Shown here: one piece after another, positions 6,874-7,682 of the stretch | Layout of the letters: the number at the start of each line of letters is the position of its first letter | How positions within the stretch are numbered: position 1 is the first letter of the stretch | Assembly (NCBI GenBank): GCA_020348365.1 | Contig: CP070749.1 | Span: 599,708 to 607,389, forward strand | Reading direction: 5' to 3' | Length of the DNA: 7,682 nt | Source: Candidatus Bathyarchaeota archaeon | GTDB taxonomy: Archaea; Thermoproteota; Bathyarchaeia; Bathyarchaeales; Bathyarchaeaceae | Translations under genes and position numbers: made by a program | Notes under the pieces: model-generated | Database searches by the model: none | Told to the model about the DNA's origin: nothing | What the model saw: the letters and a program-made list of their open reading frames with translations, nothing else

Positions 6874-7682
6874 AACACTCGACAAGTCTTGGAAGTTGAA
6901 GTCGAGGTTGCTTAGCAAGGATGACTTGGATGGCATTCACTGGGCGACTTTGGATGTTTTGGAAAAGACTGGTATGAGAATTCACAGCGAAAAAGCGCTG
7001 AAGATTCTGGATGATGCAGGTGCATCTGTAGACTACGAGAAGAATGTAGCAAAAATCCCCGCGTACCTGGTTGAAGAGGCTCTGCGGAGGGCCCCGAAGC
7101 ACATAAGACTTCATGCGAGAAATCCCAGATTTGACATTAAGCTCGATGGTAGACACGTGTACTTCTCCACAGATGGCATAGGGATAGCCACTATTGATTT
7201 TGAGACTGGTGAAAGGAGAGACTCTACAAAGAATGATGTGGCGACGGCAGCGATTCTCGCCGATGCCTTAGAAGACCTCCACATTTACTGGCCCATAGTG
7301 GTAGCTTCAGACGTGCCCACCCATGCTCATGTACTCCACGAGCTTGAAGCGTCTCTGAACAACACGGAGAAACCCATAACGATGGATGCTACATCCAAGC
7401 TGGAAGAAGCCATCTACCTGGTCAAGATGTTAGCTGCGGTGGTGGGAGGCGAGGAAGAACTGCGGAAGAGACCAATAGCACACGCCTTTGAATGCACAGT
7501 GTCACCCCTAATCCTTGATGAAGGCGCCACCGACGCCGCACTCGAGTTCAGCAGAGTAGGACTTCCCGTAGCATTTATGGGCATGCCACACGCCGGCATA
7601 ACAGCCCCGATCACACTTGCTGGAACGATGGTAGTGAATAACGCTGAGGTTTTGAGCTCTTTCACAATCATTCAGATGGCGA
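6863..7682 (+). CDS. MttB-family amine:corrinoid methyltransferase, copy C (3' end cut by window)
   Basis: The frame is open from the ATG at 6863 to the right edge, giving 273 codons, a little over half of the usual 470-490 residues. Family landmarks are IHWATLDVLEKTGMRI (25-40), LDDAGASVDYEKNVAKIP (49-66), ADALEDLHIYWPIV (133-146), LNNTEKP (165-171), VVGGEEELRKRPI (193-205), VSPLILDEG (213-221) and APITLAGTMVVNNAEVLSS (248-266). It shares NNTEK, ADALE and ELRKRPI with copy A, and the WPIV motif with copy B, so it is a third lineage rather than a recent duplicate. The N-terminus is about 8 residues longer than in the other two copies. The C-terminal half, including the position where pyrrolysine occurs in MttB, lies outside the window, so the lack of pyrrolysine is proved only for copies A and B. 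It is divergently transcribed from MttB-B and has its own TATA box. Substrate is unknown. Confidence 0.9.
   Translation, partial: MSRKTLDKSWKLKSRLLSKDDLDGIHWATLDVLEKTGMRIHSEKALKILDDAGASVDYEKNVAKIPAYLVEEALRRAPKHIRLHARNPRFDIKLDGRHVYFSTDGIGIATIDFETGERRDSTKNDVATAAILADALEDLHIYWPIVVASDVPTHAHVLHELEASLNNTEKPITMDATSKLEEAIYLVKMLAAVVGGEEELRKRPIAHAFECTVSPLILDEGATDAALEFSRVGLPVAFMGMPHAGITAPITLAGTMVVNNAEVLSSFTIIQMA

Noticed and set aside
6746..7156. A 136-codon reverse-strand frame over the start of MttB-C
   Set aside because: It overlaps a clear family member on the forward strand, has no recognisable protein features and no convincing start signal; it is a shadow frame.
7414..7671. An 85-codon reverse-strand frame near the right edge
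   Set aside because: It lies wholly inside the MttB-C coding frame and its composition mirrors that gene; similar shadows inside MttB-A and MttB-B were also discarded.
3686..7682. CRISPR array, tRNA, insertion sequence or cobalamin riboswitch linked to the methyltransferases
   Set aside because: No regularly spaced repeats, cloverleaf, transposase or B12-box-like sequence was seen in the gaps, which are all shorter than 200 bases.

Overview
The window looks archaeal. Two forward genes are preceded by TATA-like boxes at the spacing expected for archaeal promoters (698-706 before the ligase, 6815-6823 before the right-hand methyltransferase). The ligase has no Shine-Dalgarno sequence and a predicted leader of only a few bases. 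Arginine is written mostly with AGA/AGG. Base composition is near balanced. The set of genes (several MttB-family methyltransferases without pyrrolysine, an acyl-CoA ligase and a saccharopine-dehydrogenase-like protein) would fit an uncultured lineage such as Bathyarchaeia, but that placement is inference and cannot be proved from this piece.

Layout from left to right: (1) the C-terminal 212 residues of a saccharopine-dehydrogenase-family oxidoreductase, forward, cut by the left edge. (2) A complete AMP-forming acyl-CoA synthetase, forward. (3) A complete 12-helix MFS transporter, reverse, convergent with the ligase and only 16 bases from it. (4) A complete MttB-family methyltransferase, reverse (MttB-A). 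(5) A second, clearly divergent MttB-family methyltransferase, reverse (MttB-B). (6) A third MttB-family methyltransferase, forward (MttB-C), divergent from MttB-B across a 184-base promoter region and cut by the right edge after 273 codons. All gaps between genes are under 200 bases. No tRNA, rRNA, CRISPR array, insertion sequence or strong terminator hairpin was seen.

The core of the window is the cluster of three MttB paralogues. The family transfers a methyl group from a tertiary or quaternary amine to a corrinoid protein. The founding member is the pyrrolysine-containing trimethylamine methyltransferase. Here the two complete genes read through with no in-frame UAG, and UAG serves as the ordinary stop of two neighbouring genes, so these are non-pyrrolysine members of the MtgB (glycine betaine) type. 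The three proteins differ enough to suggest different substrates. No corrinoid carrier protein, corrinoid reductive activase or second-step methyltransferase lies inside the window, so the partners must be elsewhere. A tentative working model is that the MFS protein imports a methylated amine or betaine, the MttB proteins demethylate it and feed C1 units to a corrinoid/tetrahydropterin pathway, and the ligase and dehydrogenase process the remaining carbon skeleton. Only the family assignments are well supported; the pathway is a hypothesis.
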